Origin: Lentzea sp. NBRC 105346
GTDB lineage: Bacteria > Actinomycetota > Actinomycetes > Mycobacteriales > Pseudonocardiaceae
Length of the DNA: 64,000 bases
NCBI RefSeq assembly: GCF_030269605.1
Contig: NZ_BSTQ01000002.1
Coordinates: 496,001 to 560,000, forward strand
Direction of reading: 5' to 3'
Shown one piece after another: positions 11,101 to 24,000 of the stretch; the first letter of the stretch is position 1; every line of letters starts with the position of its first letter. A program made the translations under genes and the position numbers. The notes under the pieces are model-generated. The model ran no database searches, was not told where the DNA came from, and saw nothing but the letters and a program-made list of their open reading frames with translations.

Positions 11101-12035
11101 CCCGCACCGTCCGCCGAAGCCGAGAACGACTTACAGCGCCCGGAAGGCGACAGCACCCCCTGCCGGCTCAGCTCCACGAGCACGCGAGGCGTCGCCATCA
11201 CGGTCACTCCACCGGCCAACGCCAGCGAACACTCACCAGACCGCAACGACTGCGCCGCCAAATGCAAAGCCACCAAAGACGACGAACACGCCGTGTCCAC
11301 CGTGACCGCCGGCCCCTCGAACCCGAACGTGTACGAGACGCGGCCAGAGATCACGCTGGGCAGGCTGCCGGTCAGGAATCGCCCGCCATACTCCGGAGGC
11401 GCCGTCTGCCAGCCCGCGATGTAGTCCTGGTACGGACTGCCGACGAACACGCCGGTCGCACTCCCGCGCAACCCCCACGGGTCGACACCCGCCCGCTCGA
11501 TCGCCTCCCACGTCAGCTCCAGCAACAGACGTTGCTGCGGATCCATCGCCATCGCGTCACGCGGCGAGATCCCGAAGAACGCAGCGTCGAAATCCGCCAC
11601 CCCGTCAAGGAAACCGCCACCGCGCGAATAGGTGGTACCGGGAACCGACGAATCCGGCGAGTACACATCGGCCCAGCCACGGTCCGAAGGGAAGTCACCG
11701 ATCGCGTCACGGCCGGAGATCACCAAATCCCACAGCAAGTCGGGCGACGATACCCCGCCGGGCAACCGGCACGACATGCCCACGATCGCGATCGGCTCAC
11801 CCGACACGAACGGTGACGAGGAAACCGCGGAACCGTTCTCCAGGAAACGGATCAGCGCGGCCGGCGTTGGATAGTCGAAGAAAACCGTTGCCGGCAAGGG
11901 GATTTCGAGCGCCGAGCTCAACCGGGAGCGCAGCTCGTCGGCGCGCGAACGGTAGATGCCGAGCCGGCGCCACGCACGATCCGGAAAGTACTCGCCGGTC
12001 AGTGCGAGAACGTGCGAGCGAACCAGTTCATTCAT
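2100..12035 (-). CDS. Modular type I polyketide synthase, two extension modules with N-terminal pseudo-ACP
   Basis: 3311 residues. Order, with rough positions: ACP-like domain without the serine (1-70); KS1 (72-490, TACSSS at about 248, HGTGT, NIGHT); AT1 (GHSIG at about 677, HAFH at about 774, a malonyl-CoA signature); DH1 ([15 protein letters not shown] intact); KR1 (GGTGALG, LDD, SSV, NYAAAN, B-type); ACP1 (LGFDS at about 1537); KS2 (Cys at about 1755); a long Gly/Glu/Pro linker (about 2015-2160); AT2 (GHSQG at about 2311, YASH at about 2409, methylmalonyl); DH2 ([15 protein letters not shown]); KR2 (LDD, Ser, Tyr and Lys kept, but the cofactor loop is degenerate); ACP2 (SGFDS at about 3225); and a C-terminal docking helix after [14 protein letters not shown]. 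There is no TE and no ER. The start ATG overlaps the NRPS-2 stop by 8 nt. The expected product is a two-unit, alpha-methyl unsaturated acyl extension. The acyl starter and the downstream acceptor are inferred, most likely NRPS-1 C1. Confidence 0.96.
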   Translation of the reverse strand: MNELVRSHVLALTGEYFPDRAWRRLGIYRSRADELRSRLSSALEIPLPATVFFDYPTPAALIRFLENGSAVSSSPFVSGEPIAIVGMSCRLPGGVSSPDLLWDLVISGRDAIGDFPSDRGWADVYSPDSSVPGTTYSRGGGFLDGVADFDAAFFGISPRDAMAMDPQQRLLLELTWEAIERAGVDPWGLRGSATGVFVGSPYQDYIAGWQTAPPEYGGRFLTGSLPSVISGRVSYTFGFEGPAVTVDTACSSSLVALHLAAQSLRSGECSLALAGGVTVMATPRVLVELSRQGVLSPSGRCKSFSASADGAGFAEGAGMLLLERLSDARRLRHPVLAVVRGSAVNQDGASNGLTAPNGPSQQRVIRAALASAGLGPSDVDVVEAHGTGTRLGDPIEAQALLGVFGSSPVWLGSVKSNIGHTQAAAGVAGVIKMVQAMRHGVLPRTLHVDSPSPHVDWSAGGLRLLTSDVPWTSSVRRAGVSSFGMSGTNAHVILENCPVDNSISAPEPSDRRETLKKGASRPLGAPEAGSIQPVPWVVSASSPEALRDQEARLLAAARDLNPVDVAFSLATTRSHLEHRLALVGDRRFTGARTDGKLAFLFTGQGSQRAGMGRELYKKFPVFAAALDEVCEQLDLTPVWDDAELLDQTRYAQPALFAIEVALFRLLESWGVRPDFLLGHSIGELAAAYVAGVWSLEDACTLVTARARMMHGLPRGAMVAIQATEDEVSSCGLDIAAINGPESVVLSGDEDAVEQLAAEWAARGRKTRRLNVRHAFHSRHLDGMLAEFAEVAKGLPYAEPAIPIVTATAGDPSRPEYWVAQARHAVRFADGLRTLENAGVTRFVEVGPGAALSALVDSVPLLREDETASVMEALARLHVQGVEVGWAAVFEGAQRVELPTYAFQRKRFWLPAVNSSDPAALGLGDAGHPLLKAVLAADDGVTLTGRLSLSEQPWLADHVVGGTVVVPGTALVEMVVRAGREVGREVVEELLLQEPLVLTESSGVQVRVSVVDCAVTISSRAEDGAWVTNATGTVSATRPEPVAPPVWPPEGEALRDVYAGLEYGPAFQGLRALWRRGEELFAEVALPHEATGFTVHPALFDSALHGLADRGVPFAWSGVSLQTTGAKELRVRITPVEGDRVSIVAWDPDGRPVVQVESLALRPMTVAAPLYRTEWQEVAPTGEDSRWVALEVDDVRAALRSLQEWVAEDRAERLVVRTASAAVRGLVRSAQAEHPDRFVLVDGDDMVSAAVGSGEPEVRVRDGRLLAPRLVRAEPSGGPITWSGTVLITGGTGALGRLVAGHLVREHGVRDLVLVSRTGGSVDIPGATVRVVACDVADRDALAALLGTVPDLGGVVHAAGVLDDGVITALTPERLDAVLRSKVDGAWNLHELVGDVPAFVLFSSVAGVLGTPGQGNYAAANAALDELAEHRRSLGLAASSFAWGMWDSGMAEGLHEVAVSGVGIVPMSTVEGLVLFDAACAANLPVVVPAKLTVRRPEPAPARDLEDLVRSHVAAVLGHADPRAVELGKAFSELGFDSLSAVELRNRIGEATGRRIPATVVFDHPTPQALIDYLRGSPEEQAPVASSSEEPIAIVGMACRFPGGVSSPEELWDLVVSGGDGIGDFPVDRGWDVRFDDDPDQPGACYVRSGGFLHDAAAFDASFFGISAREALAMDPQQRLLLETSWEALERAGIDPLSLRGSQTGVFAGVMYHDYGHRSTPEVEGYVGTGSSGAVASGRVAYAFGFEGPAVTVDTACSSSLVALHLAAQSLRSGECSLALAGGVTVMATPSTFVEFSRQRGLAPDGRCKSFSSSADGVGWAEGVGVLAVERLSDARRLGHRVLAVVRGSAVNQDGASNGLTAPNGPSQQRVIRAALASAGLGPSDVDVVEAHGTGTRLGDPIEAQALVAVHGQRSRPLWLGSLKSNIGHTQAAAGVAGVIKMVQAMRHGVLPRTLHVDTPSDHVEWGSVALLTSEVPWTSSVRRAGVSSFGISGTNAHVILENSPVDNSISAPEPSDQRETLKKGASRPLGAPEAGSIPNPGLAAGPELGLQSEPRAKLGRGPNLGLGVVPGLGVVPGLGVEPELAANPGLGVEPERGVEPEPGVEPKPGVEPEPGVEPEPAAKPEPGLANEAESGAKLESAASAAVPWLVSAKSEAALRAQARRLAEVKADVRDVGYSLTARAALDHRAVLLASSRDEFDAGLEALAEGREADCLITGPAVPGKTVFVFPGQGAQWQGMALELLEESAVFKQRMTECADALAPFVDWNLFEALDGPLDRVDVVQPALFAVMVSLAQLWRSFGIEPDAVVGHSQGEIAAACVAGALSLQDAARVVALRSQVIRDVLAGAGGMASVVLPADRLRLPDGLYVAAINGPNATTVAGDPRKLHEFVEECQANHVRARKVPVDYASHTPQVDAVRDRLEEVLRPITPRKSDVPFYSTVTGELFDTGKLDAGYWFTNLRQTVQFEQTVNTIGQAMFIEVSPHPVLTVGIEETGAKATGSLHRDQGWQRFLRSLAEVHVSGRKVNWGPVFAGARHVDLPTYAFQRQRYWMPGELPVVSLADGGVVCSGRLAEPWLADHQVMGEALLPGAAFVELVLRAGAKAGCDRIEELTLETPLVVPAEIQVRVGADRKVSVHSRPDENEPWTLHATGLVESGEFLNVGLGAWPPAGVAVDIKNVYERLAENGYGYGPAFRGLTAMWRHGDEIFAEVSLPETVGSYAPSLDACLHALAVDSDEVRLPFSWSGVSVHGAWSSRLRVRLSPVGADAFAVVIADATGAPIASVESLVTRPFNSARPRYGLSRTVWEPVTVDGDEVDRWALVGGDVGVLRAFRAAGITLEPSIDFDVDADVVVIPCPTGEVGYVTCWALKLVQTWLKEPRTARLVLLTRGAVATEPDADVPDLAAATAWGLMRTAQSEHPGQFVMVDIDGSIDGVGRAVASGEPQVAVRDGEVLAPRLARASAERAPDWDPDGTVLITGTGTLATIVARHLAGKVAEVVLASRSGVAPEVPGARVVACDVADRDALAALLKTIPRLTTVIHTAGVLDDDLLETLTPERIERVLRPKVDGARNLHELAGDVRLVLFSSVAGTIGNAGQGNYAAANAYLDALAQHRRAQGLPALSVAWGPWADRSEMTAHADFSRTGFTPLSAEEGLALLDAALGVDAAVVVAAPLAPTASRRQAPKPSVTAMPETLGRQAVLDLVRTHTAAVLGRPVEDGQEFFSSGFDSLLMLQLRNKLSGATGLRFATSLLFDHPTPEALADHVYRELTPDPDAAVLDELERYLGELSGDALAPVAERLQKILLGLGVAG
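5655..5845. repeat. 18-bp coding minisatellite in the PKS KS2-AT2 linker
   Basis: Tandem imperfect 18-base units on the plus strand (ggctccacccccggttcc and variants) translate on the minus strand as repeated GVEPEP / GLGVVP / GVEPER hexapeptides. They lengthen the KS2-AT2 linker by roughly 100 residues compared with module 1. The frame is kept throughout, so it is an expanded flexible spacer. Confidence 0.85.
5926..5985. repeat. Palindromic GC-rich repeat, copy A, in the KS2-AT2 linker
   Basis: These 60 bases are identical to 10444-10503, and similarity continues for about another 75 bases into the KS end. The core GCCTCG...CGAGGC encloses a run of G5/C5 blocks that can fold into a hairpin. 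It is translated in frame in the PKS as part of [19 protein letters not shown], between the KS and the AT linker domain. Confidence 0.65.
10444..10503. repeat. Palindromic GC-rich repeat, copy B, in the KS1-AT1 linker
   Basis: This is an exact 60-base match to 5926-5985, at the equivalent position of PKS module 1 and in the same reading frame. The surrounding linker is otherwise different: module 1 continues into VVSASS directly, while module 2 has a long repeat-rich insert. Confidence 0.65.
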
Positions 12036-15000
12036 GGCACACCTTGCCCAGCGCTTCGGCGAGTAGGGGACCGATCAGCGATACCGCGTGGTCGTTCAGC
12101 ATCTCCTCGTGCGTGCACGGGATGTCGTGGTTCGAAATGCGCCCGCCGACGAACGGCTTCCACGCGGAGACGGAAAGCGGGTCGGGTTGCGAAGTCGCGG
12201 TGAAGAACACCAAGTCACCGGGGAAATGCCGGGGTGACAGGTTGAACAGGATTCGCCGGATACCCGCGATCCGGCGCAGGCCGAGAGCGAGCTCGTCCTC
12301 CGAGAACGACGCGACGGGGTTGCCCTCGATGTCGGCCAGCGCCACGCTCATCAGCTCTTCGTGGCTGGGCTCGGAATACGAACCAGAGGAGCGTCGCGGG
12401 TAACCATCGAGCACCGCGAGGAACTCGACATCCCCCAGCCGCGCGGCGATTTCGTGCGCGATGCGGCCGCCCGCCGACCAGCCGAGCAGCCGGTACGGGC
12501 CGTGCGGCTGGATTCGCCGGATCTCCGCGATGTAGTCCGCGGTCATCTCCTCGATGTCCGCGGGCAGGCCACGCGCCTGCAGGCCGTAGACGGGCTGGTC
12601 GGGGCCGAGGTACGGCAGGAGCTTGGCGTAGCACCACGCCATGCCGCTGGCCGGGTGGACGCAGAACAACGGCGGTGCCGAGCCAGCCGTCCACAGTGGA
12701 AGGATGACGTCGAGGCCGCCTCGCGTGCCGAACGAAGCCACGGTCGGCGCCGCGAAGATGTCCCGGACGGCCAGGTCGACACCCAGCTCGGCCTTGATGC
12801 GGGCGACCAGCCGCATGGCCAGCAGCGAATGCCCGCCCAGCGCGAAGAAGTTGTCGTCGATGCCGACCGACGGCAGCCCCAGCACCTCGGCGAACAGACC
12901 GCACAACACCTCTTCCTGCCGCGTGCGCGGCGCCCGGCCGGACACCGTCGGTTCGAAAACAGGCAGCGCCTTGCGATCCACCTTGCCGGTCGACGTCAAC
13001 GGCATCGCGTCCAGCGGCACGATCACCGACGGCACCAAGTGAGCCGGCAAGCGTTCGACCAGCCACGGCCGCACGTCGGCCGAAGCGACCACATACGCCA
13101 CGAGCTGGTCGTTCCGCACCGCCACGGCGCTGTGCGCGACGGCGGGATGTGCGGCGAGGACGGCCTCGACCTCGCCGGGTTCGACCCGGATGCCCCGCAG
13201 CTTGACCTGGTCGTCCACGCGCCCGATGAACTCCAGATTCCCATCCGAGGTCCACCGCGCCAGGTCGCCGGTCCGGTACATCCGGCCACCGAACGGGCAC
13301 GCCACGAACCGCGATGCCGTCAGGCCCGGCTGACCGAGATAGCCCTGCGCCACACCGGCCCCGGCGATGTAGACCTCGCCCGGCACGCCGGCCGGAACCC
13401 GCGCCAGCGCCGGGTCGAGCACGAACACCGACGCGCCGCGAATCGGGCGGCCGATACCGACATCACCGGCGGTCGTGGTCATGGTGCACTCGCTCGGCCC
13501 GTACATGTTCACGATCCGCGCCCGCGGGAACACCTTGCGCGCGGCCTCGCGATCGGCTTCGTGCAAGACCTCGCCACTGACCAGGATCGTGTGCACCAAC
13601 GGATAAACACCGCCCTGCCACACCAGTTCCCGCAGCACCGACGGCACGATGGCCAGGATCGCGGTCACCTCCGGCAGCGACTCGGTCGAGAACACGACCC
13701 GCGCGCCCACGGTCAGCGGGAAGATCAGGTCGCGGAACGACGCATCGAACGTCGGTATGGTCAGCTGCAGCACCACGTCGGACGGGCCCGCGTACCCCTC
13801 CGCGCGCATGTCCGCGAAGTAGTTGGCGATCCCACGATGGGTACCGAGGATGCCCTTCGGCCGGCCGGTCGACCCGGACGTATAGGCCACGTAAGCCACA
13901 TCGTCCAATGACACCGGCACACCGGGATCTGTGACCGGTGAACCGAGACTGTCCGCCAGCACATCGTCCGTCACGACGAACCCGCAGTCGGACCGCCCCC
14001 GATCGGCGGGCTGGTCCGGTTCGACAATGACGAACGCCATTCCGGCCTTCCAGATGCCGAGCATCACCGACGCCAGCTCGTGCGAACGTCGTACGGACAC
14101 GCCGACCAGACCGGAGACACCCTGTCCCAGCAACCAGTGCGCGATCTGGTTCGCCCGTTTGTCCTCAATTGATACCGGCGAGACCGGCAGCGCCGGGCGG
14201 CTTTCGAACGGCACAACGGAATCGGAGTTCACCAAGCGGGACAACCGAACCGACGGATCCCCGACCACGGCGGCCAGCAACTCGACCAGCCGGTCGGCGA
14301 TGCCCCGGACGGTGTCGCGGTCGAACAGGTCGGTGGCGTAGTCGAACCGGGCGTGCAGGTCCTCCCCCACCACGAACCGCAGGGTCAGGTCGAACTTGGT
14401 CGTCGTGCCGCCCATCGGCTCGACCGACACGGTCAGACCGGGCAGCTCGATCCCGCTGGAAGACACGTTCTCCAGCGACATCATGACCTGGAAGAGCGAG
14501 TTGCGGGCCAGCGACCGCGAGGGGTTGAGCGCCTCGACCACCAGCTCGAACGGCACGTCCTGGTGCGCGTACGCGGCCAGGCACGTCTCCCGCACCCGGC
14601 CGAGCAGGTCGGCGAACGACGGGTCGCGGGACGTGTCGGTCCGCAGCACGAGCGTGTTGACGAAGAAACCGACCAGGTCGTCGAGCGCGGAGTCGGCCCG
14701 GCCCGCGATCGGCGTGCCGATCGGGATGTCCGAGCCCGCGCCGAGTCGTGTCAGCAACGCCGCGAAACCGGCCTGCAGCACCATGAACAGGCTCACGCCG
14801 TGCGCGCGGGACAGCTCGACCAGCCCGCGGTGCAACTCCTGAGGGACGCTGAACTCCAGGACGTCACCGCGATGCGACGACACCGCTGGCCGCGGCCGGT
14901 CGAACGGCAGCATGAGCTCGTCCGGCAGGTCGGCGAGCTGCCGCGTCCAGTAGTCGATGTCCAGCGGCAGTTCTCGTTGCCACAACGCGTAGTCCGCGTA

Positions 15001-18000
15001 CTGCACCGGCAGCGGTGCCCAGTCCGGTGCCGCACCACGGCACCGCGCCGCGTAGGCGGTGGCGAGGTCGCGCATCAGCACGTCGGTCGACCAGCCGTCA
15101 CATGCGATGTGGTGCACGAGCACCACCAGCACGTGATCTGCTCCGTCGCGGCGCAGCGACGCCCGGATCGGCGGCTCGGAAGCAAGGTCGAACACGTGCC
15201 CGGCCACGTCACCCCACACCGGAGCCACGTCCAGGACCTGCTGGTACGGCTCACCCTCGACGTCCCGGAACACCGTCCGCAACACCTCGTGCCGCGCGAC
15301 GACGTCCTCGAGAGCCGCGCGCAACGCAACCGCGTCCACCTCGCCGGTCAGGCGCAGCGCCAGCGGCATGTTGTAGACCGGACCGGGCTCCAGCCGGTCC
15401 AGGAACCACAACCGCCATTGCCCGTACGACAACGGCACGCGCTCCGGCCGCGCAACCGGCACGACCGGTCGCACCACGGAAGCAGCCGCCCTGGCGAGTC
15501 CGGCCACGGTGGGCGTGTCGAACAGGGCCCGCACCGGCAGCTCCTCGCCGAGCGTCACCCTGACCCGGTTCACCAGCCGCATGGCCAGCAGCGAATGCCC
15601 ACCCAAAGCGAAAAAGTCGTCGTCGATGCCGACCGAAGAGGCGCCGAGCACCTCCGCGAACAGTCCACAAAGGATCTCCTCGCGCGGGTCCCGCGGACCA
15701 CGACCGGACGACACCACAGGATCCGGCAACGCGGCACGGTCGAGCTTTCCGTTGGGAGTCAACGGCAACGACTCGATCGAGACCAGCGCAGGGACCATGT
15801 ACTCGGGCAACGACGCCGCGGCCCGCTCCCGGAGGCCGTCCACGGGCCCGACGACGTACGCCACCAGCCGGTCGTCCCGCACCACGACGGCACACGGCAC
15901 ACCCAACGCCGCCTCGACCTCACCGGGCTCGACCCGGTACCCGCGGATCTTCACCTGGTCGTCGGCCCGCCCCAGGTACTCCAACCCGTCCGGAGTCCAC
16001 CGCGCCAGGTCGCCGGTCCGGTACATGCGGCCGCCGAACGGGCAGGCCACGAACCTCGAGGAAGTCAGGTCCGGCCGGTTCAGATACCCGCGCGCCAGAC
16101 TGACCCCGGCCACGTACAGCTCGCCGGGCACACCGACGGGAACCGGCCGCAGCGCTGCGTCCAGCACGTACGCCCTGGTGTTGTGGAACGGCCGCCCGAC
16201 CAGCGGGCGCGCGCTGTCCCGCAGGTCGGCGACCAGCGAGTCGACGGTCGCCTCGGTCGGCCCGTACAGGTTCAGCGATCGGATGTCCGGCCGGTCCCGT
16301 AGCCGCGTCCACAGCCGTTCGCCACATGCTTCACCACCGAGCAGCACGATCGACGGACCGCGATCCAGCAGACCGGCGTCGATCAGCATCTCGGCATACG
16401 AAGGCGTCAGGTCGACGAGGTCGATATCGTCCATATAGGACACAGTGGCGCGGGCGTCCCGCCGCACGTCGTCATCGAGCACGTGCAGCTCGTGCCCGGA
16501 CACCAGGCACAGCAGCCCTTCCCACGACGTGTCGAACGAGAACGACGCCGTCAACGCCACCCGCAGCCGCTCGCCACCGAACAGCTCCCGGTGGTGCCGC
16601 ACCAGGTTGGCCAGCGAGCGGTGCTCGATCACCACGCCCTTGGGCCGTCCCGTCGAGCCCGACGTGTAGATCACGTACGCCGGATGCTCCGGCCGCAGCT
16701 CGACGTCGACCGGCGGACCTTCACCCAGCACGTCACGCAGCACCACCTTGGGTGCGGCGTCGGCGAGCATGTACTCGATGCGCTCTGCCGGATAACCGGG
16801 GTCGATCGGGAGGTACGCGGCGCCGGTCTTCAGCACGGCCAGCAGCGCCACCACGAAGTCCTCGCGCGGCACGGCCAGAGCGACGATGTCTTCGGGCCCG
16901 ACACCACGCCGGGCGAGGTCACCCGCCAGCGCGTCGGCCCGCCGGTTCAGCTCGGCGAACGTGAAGCGCTCGCGCGACGTCACGAGCGCGACGGCGTCCG
17001 GAGTCCGGCGGACCTGGTCGAGGAACATATCCGGCACCAGCTCGCCGGACACCTCGTGGTCCGTGTCGTTCCACTCCACCAGCAGCCGGTGCCGTTCAGC
17101 CGGTTCCAACAGGTCGATCTCGCCGATCGAGCGGTCCGGATCGGCGACGACCGCGGCCAGCAGACGCGTCAGCCGACCGGCCATGGCCTCGATCGTGGAG
17201 CGGTCGAACAGGTCGGTGGCGTACTCGAAACACGCGTGCAGCCCGTCGCGCTCCACGAAGTTCAGGGTCAGGTCGAACTTGGTGGTGGCGACCGAGACCG
17301 GCTCGGACCGGATCGTCAGGCCGGGCAGGTCGACGTCGGCGGACGGAGTGTTCCCCAGCGCGAGCATGACCTGGAACAAGGTGTTGCGCGCCAACGACCG
17401 CGTGGGGTTGAGCGCCTCGACCACGACCTCGAACGGCACGTCCTGGTGCGCGTACGCGGCCAGGTCGGTCTCCCGCACCCGCGCCAGCAGCTCGGTGAAC
17501 GACGGGTCGCCCGCGACATCCGTGCGCAGCACCAGGGTGTTGACGAACAGCCCGACGAGGTCGTCCAGCGCGTCGTCGGTGCGCCCGGCGATCGGTGTGC
17601 CGATCGGGATGTCCACCCCGGCACCGAGCCGCGTCAGCAGCGCCGCCAACCCGGCGTGCAGCACCATGAACAGGCTCGTCCCGGTCGCGCGCGCCAGCTC
17701 GGTCAGACCGCGATGCACCGCGGGGTCGACGGAGAACTCCACCACGTCACCGCGATACGACGACACCGCCGAGCGCGGCCGGTCGAACGGCAGCGCCAGC
17801 TGCTCCGGCAGATCGGCCAGTTGCCGGGTCCAGTACTCCACGTCCAGTGGCAGTTCTCGTTGCCACAGCGCGTAGTCCGCGTACTGCACGGGCAACGGCG
17901 CCCAGTCCGGCGCCGCACCACGGCAGCGTGCCGAGTAGGCCGTGGCGAAGTCCCGCATCAGCACCGCGGTCGACCAGCCGTCACCCGCGATGTGGTGCAG

Positions 18001-21000
18001 CAACACCGTGAGCACGAAGTCGTCGCCCTGCCTGGACAGCGACGCGCGGATCGGCGGTTCCGAGGCGAGGTCGAACACGTGCCCGGTCAGGTCGCCGCCC
18101 CACTCCGCCGCCGCGTCGATCACGAGCTGGTACGGCTCGCCGCCGGCTTCCGGGTACACCGTGCGCAGCACCTCGTGCCGGGCGACGACATCGTCGAACG
18201 CCGTTCGCAAAGCGGACTCGTCGACGTCGCCGCTCAGCCGCAGCACCAGCGGCATGTTGTAGACGGGACCGGGTTCCAGCCGGTGCAGGAACCACAACCG
18301 CCACTGCGCGTACGACAACGGCACGCGCTCCGGCCGTTCAACCGCCACCAAGGCGGGGCGCGCCGCGTCGGAGAAGGCACCCGCCAGCCCCGCGACGGTC
18401 GGCGTGTCGAAGATCCGGCGGACCGGAAGTTCCAGCCCGAGCGTGGCGCGGATGCGGTTCATCAGCCGCATGGCCCGCAGCGAATGGCCGCCCAGCGCGA
18501 AGAAGTCGTCGTCGATGCTGACCGACGGCAGGCCGAGCACCTCGGCGAACACCCCGCACAGCAGCTCTTCCTGCGGGGTGCGCGGCTCCCGGCCCACACC
18601 GGAGGTGATCTCCGGGGCCGGCAACGCCTTCCGGTCGATCTTCCCGGTCGAGGTCAGCGGCATCGCGTCGAGCGAAACGAACACCGAAGGCACCATGTAC
18701 TCGGGCAACAATGAGGCGACCCGGTCCCGAAGGCCGTCCACGGATCCGACGACGTACGCGACCAGCCGGTCGTCCCGCACGACGACGGCGCACGGCACGC
18801 CCAGCGCCGCCTCGATCTCGCCGGGCTCGATCCGGATCCCGCGCACCTTGACCTGGTTGTCGGCGCGGCCGAGGAACTCCAGGTTGCCGTCGGCCCGCCA
18901 CCGCCCGCGGTCTCCCGTCCGATACATGCGGCCACCGAACGGGCAGGCGACGAACCGGGACGCCGTCAGCCCTGGCTGACCGAGATACCCGTGCGTGACA
19001 CCGGCACCGGAGATGTAGATCTCGCCCGGCACGCCCACCGGCACCCGTGCCAGCCCCGCGTCGAGCACGTGCACCGACGCCCCCGGAATCGGGCGGCCGA
19101 CGCCGATGAACCCGGCGGTCGTCGTCATCGTGCACTCGCTCGGTCCGTACATGTTGACGATCCGCGCGTTGACGAACACCGTTCGCGCGGCCTCGCGGTC
19201 GGCGTCGTGCAACACCTCGCCGCTGACCAGGATCGTGTGCACGGCCGGAAAAACACGCTTCCCCGCCTGCGACACCAGCTCCCGCAACACGGACGGCACG
19301 ATCGCCGGGATCACCGTCACCCCGGACAAGTCGTCCGTCGAGAACACCTGTCGCGCACCGACGATCACCGGGAAGACCAGGTCCCGCAACGACGCGTCGA
19401 AGGTCGGCATTGTCGATTGCAGTACGACATCGTCGGCTCCGACGTACTGACGCAGGTCCGCGAAGTAGTTCGCGACACCACGATGCGTCCCCATCACGCC
19501 TTTCGGGCGACCGGTCGACCCGGACGTGAACGACACGTACGCAAGATCGTCCAACGACACCGGCACACCGGGATCCGTCGTCGACTCCCTGAGGCTGTCC
19601 GCCAGATGATCATCCGTCACCACGAACGCACAGTCGGCTGTCATCGCACGCACGCGCTCAGCCGGCAGGCTCCGTTCGACAATGACGAACGCCATTCCGG
19701 CCTTCCACACGCCGAGCAGCACGGAGGCCAGCTCGCGCGAACGCCGTACGCACACGCCGACCAGGCCGGACACGCCCAGCCGCAGCAGCCAGTTCGCGAT
19801 CTGGTTCGCCCGCGGATCCGCCACCGACACCGGTTCGTTCGACAATGCCGAACGGTGTTCGAACGCCACCACCTCGGCCACGCCCGGCAGCGCCACCCTG
19901 CGGGCCGGATCAGAACCCAGCAGTCCCACGAACAGATCGAGCCACCGTTCGGCATTGTCGATCAGATGCGGCTGGTAGCGCAGCCGAAGCCCCAGTCGTT
20001 CGCCGGGCAGCGCCACGAGGTTCAACGGGTAGTGCGTGCCACCGCCGCCCTCGACGTCCACGATCCGCAGCCCGCCCGACCGTTCCGCGAGGTGGTCGGC
20101 GTCGATCGGATAGTTCTCGAACAGCACCAGCGTGTCGAACAGGTTCCCGGTGATCTCGGGCAGCGAGAGGTGGTGGTGCGCCATCATGCGCGTCTGCTGT
20201 TCCTGCACCGCGGCGCACACGTCGAGCAGCGACGCGGCCGGGTCGAGGCGGACCCGCACCGGCACGGTGTTGAGGAACAGCCCGATCATCGTCTCGATGC
20301 CGGGGATCTCCGGCGGCCGGGTGGACACCGTGGCGCCGAACACCACGTCGTCGCGCCCGGTCATCCGTCCCAGCAGCACCGCCCACGCGGCCTGCACGAG
20401 GGCGTTCAGCGTCAGCCCGTGCCGCCGGGCGAGCTCGACCAGCGACGCGGTGAGCTCGGCGGACAGCTCGGTCGAGAGCTCCACCGGCTTCCCGGCTCCC
20501 CGGTCGAGGCCGGCCACGAGCGTAGGTCCATCCACATCGGACAAGAGCGAGCGCCAGGCCGCCGTCGCCGCCGCGCGGTCCTGGTCGCCGAGCCACGTGA
20601 GGTAGTCGCGATACGGCGTCACCGGGCCGAGCTCGCCGCCGGCGTGCAGCTCCAGCAGCTCACCCACGAGCAGCGGCATCGACCAGCCGTCCAGCAACAG
20701 GTGGTGGTGCGTCAGTACGAGCGCGTGCCGATCCCCCGACCTGACCAGCGAGAATCGCATCAGCGGCGGTTGCGTGACGTCGAAGCGCGCCCGGTCCTCG
20801 CGCGCCACCTCTGCCACGTCGCCGTCGACGACCCGCCACGGCACGGTGAAGTCCGCCGGGACGAACTGCACCGGCTCATCGGAGTACCTGAATCCGGCTC
20901 GCAGGTTCGGATGCCGTTCCAGCAACGTGCGGGCAGCCGCATGGAGGGCGTCGGGATCCAGCCGGCCCTCCAGGTGGAGCACGACCTGCACGACGTACAC

Positions 21001-24000
21001 GTCGGTGGCGTCCTCGTCGTACACCGCGTGGAAGAGCAGGCCTTCCTGCAACGGCGACACCGGCCACTCGTCCGATTCGTCGTACAACGCGATGCCCGCA
21101 AGCGCTTGCTGCCACAGGTCGGCAAGAACGTCCATTCCGGACAGAGAGCCCGTCAGGTTCGCCGACAGCTTGTCGCCGTGGGTGATCGCGTTGATGTCGA
21201 GCAGGTGACCGGACACCGACTCACCGGCCGGGAGCTCGGCCGTCTCGGCGGCGATCGTCCAGTCGGCGTCGGGCGCCTCGAAGCGACCGAGGTAGTTGAA
21301 CCCGATCCGCGGCTGGGGCAGCGCGGCGAGCACCGGAGCCGTTTCGGGATTCAGATACCGCAGCGCACCGAAGCTCAGGCCGTGGTCCGGCACGCGCAGC
21401 TGCTGCTTGACGCGCCGCAGCACCCGCCCGACGACCGGTCCACCGGCGACGAAGTCGTCCCACGACAGGATGCCGTGATCGAGCCGCACCGGGTACAGGC
21501 TGGTGAACCACCCGACCGTGCGGGACAGGTCGACGCCCTCGTCCTCGTGCCTGCCGTGTCCCTCCAGATCGATGACCGCGTCCGCGCCCCAGCGGCTCAA
21601 CGCGACCGCCAGCGCGGTGAGCAACACCTCCTGCGGACCCGCCAGCCGCGTGGTGATCTGGTCGACCGGCAGCGAGACGGTGACCGACGTCGCCGAGGCC
21701 ACCGGCGTGGGAAGCGCTTGCGGCGCATCGAGAACCGCCCGCCAGGTGTCGAGCCGGTCGGCCCACAAGGTGGCCTTCTCGTGCATCGAACGGGCCCACC
21801 AGCGCAGCGAGGTCCCGACCGGCGCCAGCGGCACCCCGCTCCAGGCGGCCTGGAGGTCCGGCAACAGGATCCGCCACGACACCCCGTCCACCACGAGGTG
21901 GTGCAGGACGAGCAGCAACCGGCCCGGCTCGACCAGGACCGCCTGCACCATCACGCCGGACGAAGGGTCGAGCCGGTCGAGCGCCGTCTCGGCCTCTTCA
22001 GCGAGGCTCGCAACGGCCCGGCGCACGGTCACGGTGACCGAGCCGGGTGGGGTGATCTCCAACGTCCAGTCGCGGACCCGCATGCGCAGCGCGTCGTGGT
22101 GGTCCACGACGGTTTGCAGCGCGACGGTGAGGTCGTCGACGGTGGCGTCGACCGGCACGCGAACGACGACCGACTGGCTGAACCGCCGCATCGATTCGCC
22201 GCGTTCGCGCAGCCACTCGACGATCGGTGTCCGTGGCAGATCACCGAAGCCCTCGTCAACACCGACCACTTCACCAGCGGCGTCGACCGTCGCCAGCGCG
22301 GCGACCGTGCGGCGTTCGAACACGTCGCGGATCGACAGCTCCACCCCGGCCGCCCGCGCCCGCGACACGAGCTGGATCGACATGATGCTGTCGCCACCCA
22401 AAGCGAAGAAGCTGTCGTCGACGCCCACCGACGGCAGCCCCAGCACCTCGGCGAACAGGCCGCACAACACCTCTTCCCGCTCGGTGCGCGGCGCTCGCCC
22501 GGACACCGCCACCGACGGAGCAGGCAGTGCGTTCCGGTCCACCTTCCCGTTGGGCGTCACGGGCAACGCGTCCATCGGCACGATCACCGACGGCACCATG
22601 TGCTCCGGCAACCGTGAAGCCAGCCAGGAACGCACGTCGTCGGAAGACACCACGTAGGCGACGAGCCGGCCGTCCCGCACCACCACGACGTTCTGCGCGA
22701 TCTCCGCCAGCACGGCCTCGATCTCACCGAGCTCGATCCGGAAACCGCGCACCTTCACCTGATCATCGGCCCGGCCGATGAACTCGAGCTCGCCAGAACG
22801 GTTCCAGCGCACCATGTCCCCGGTGCGATACATCCGCCCGCCGAACGGACAAGCCACGAACCGCGACGCGGTCAACGCAGGCCGCCGCAGATACCCGCGC
22901 GCCAGACCGGCACCCGCGACATACAACTCCCCCGCCACACCAGCGGGAACCGGCCGTAACAACCCGTCCAGCACGTAGACGCGCGTGTTGGCAATCGGCC
23001 CGCCGATCGGCGCCCCCGAGCCCAACGGCGAGCTCATCGTGGCGCACACGGTCGTCTCGGTCGGGCCGTACGCGTTGATCATCCGACGACCGGGCGCCCA
23101 CGCCGACACCAGCTCGGGCGAGCACGCCTCACCGGCCACAACAAGGCATTCGAGCGAAGGAACCGGCGACACACCGGCCAACGCGACCGGCGGCAGCGTC
23201 GCATGGGTGACGTCGCGAAGAACGGACGCGAGGTCGTCGCCCAGCACCTTTCCGCTGGTCAGCACGAGCGTCGCGCCGGACAGCAGCGACATGCAGATCT
23301 CCCAGAACGCCGCGTCGAAGCTCAGCGATGCGAACTGCAGGACCCGTTTCCCGGGCCCGACCCCCAGCTGAGACCGTTGCGACTCAAGAAGACTCGCCAC
23401 GCCGGCGTGCGACACCACGACACCCTTGGGCCGCCCGGTCGACCCGGACGTGTAGATCACGTACGCCGGATGCTCCGGCCGCAGGTCCACCACCGGGTCG
23501 TCGACCGGCCCCGACAGTTCGGGCAAGGCGGTCAGCACCACCTGTGGCGCGGCATCGGTCAGCATGAACTCGATGCGCTCGGCCGGATAGTCGGGATCGA
23601 CCGGCAGGTACGCGCCACCGGTCTTCAAAACACCCAGCACCGCCACGACCATGTCGATCGACCGCGGCAACGACAGAGCCACGATCGACTCCGGTCCCAC
23701 CCCGAGCCCGATCAGGTGGTGCGCTAGGCGGTTCGACCGCTGACTCAGCTCCAAATAGGACAGTGAAGTGCCGTCACACTCCACGGCCGTACGATCCGAT
23801 ACCTGGAACAGCGCGGGCACGGTCGCCGCCGACACGGGACGCGCCGAGTCGTTCCACTCCAACAGCATCCGAGAGCGTTCGGTCGGATCCATCAGCTCGA
23901 CGCGCGCCAGCGGCCGGCCGGGATCCGCCGCGAACGCCGCCAGCACGCGGACGAGCCGATCGACGATCAACCGCACGTCGGCGTGGGAGAACAGGTCGGG

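Noticed and set aside
12028..12035. Frameshift or split gene between NRPS-2 and the PKS
   Set aside because: The TE domain is complete and the PKS has its own ATG; an 8-nt overlap is normal for coupled genes.
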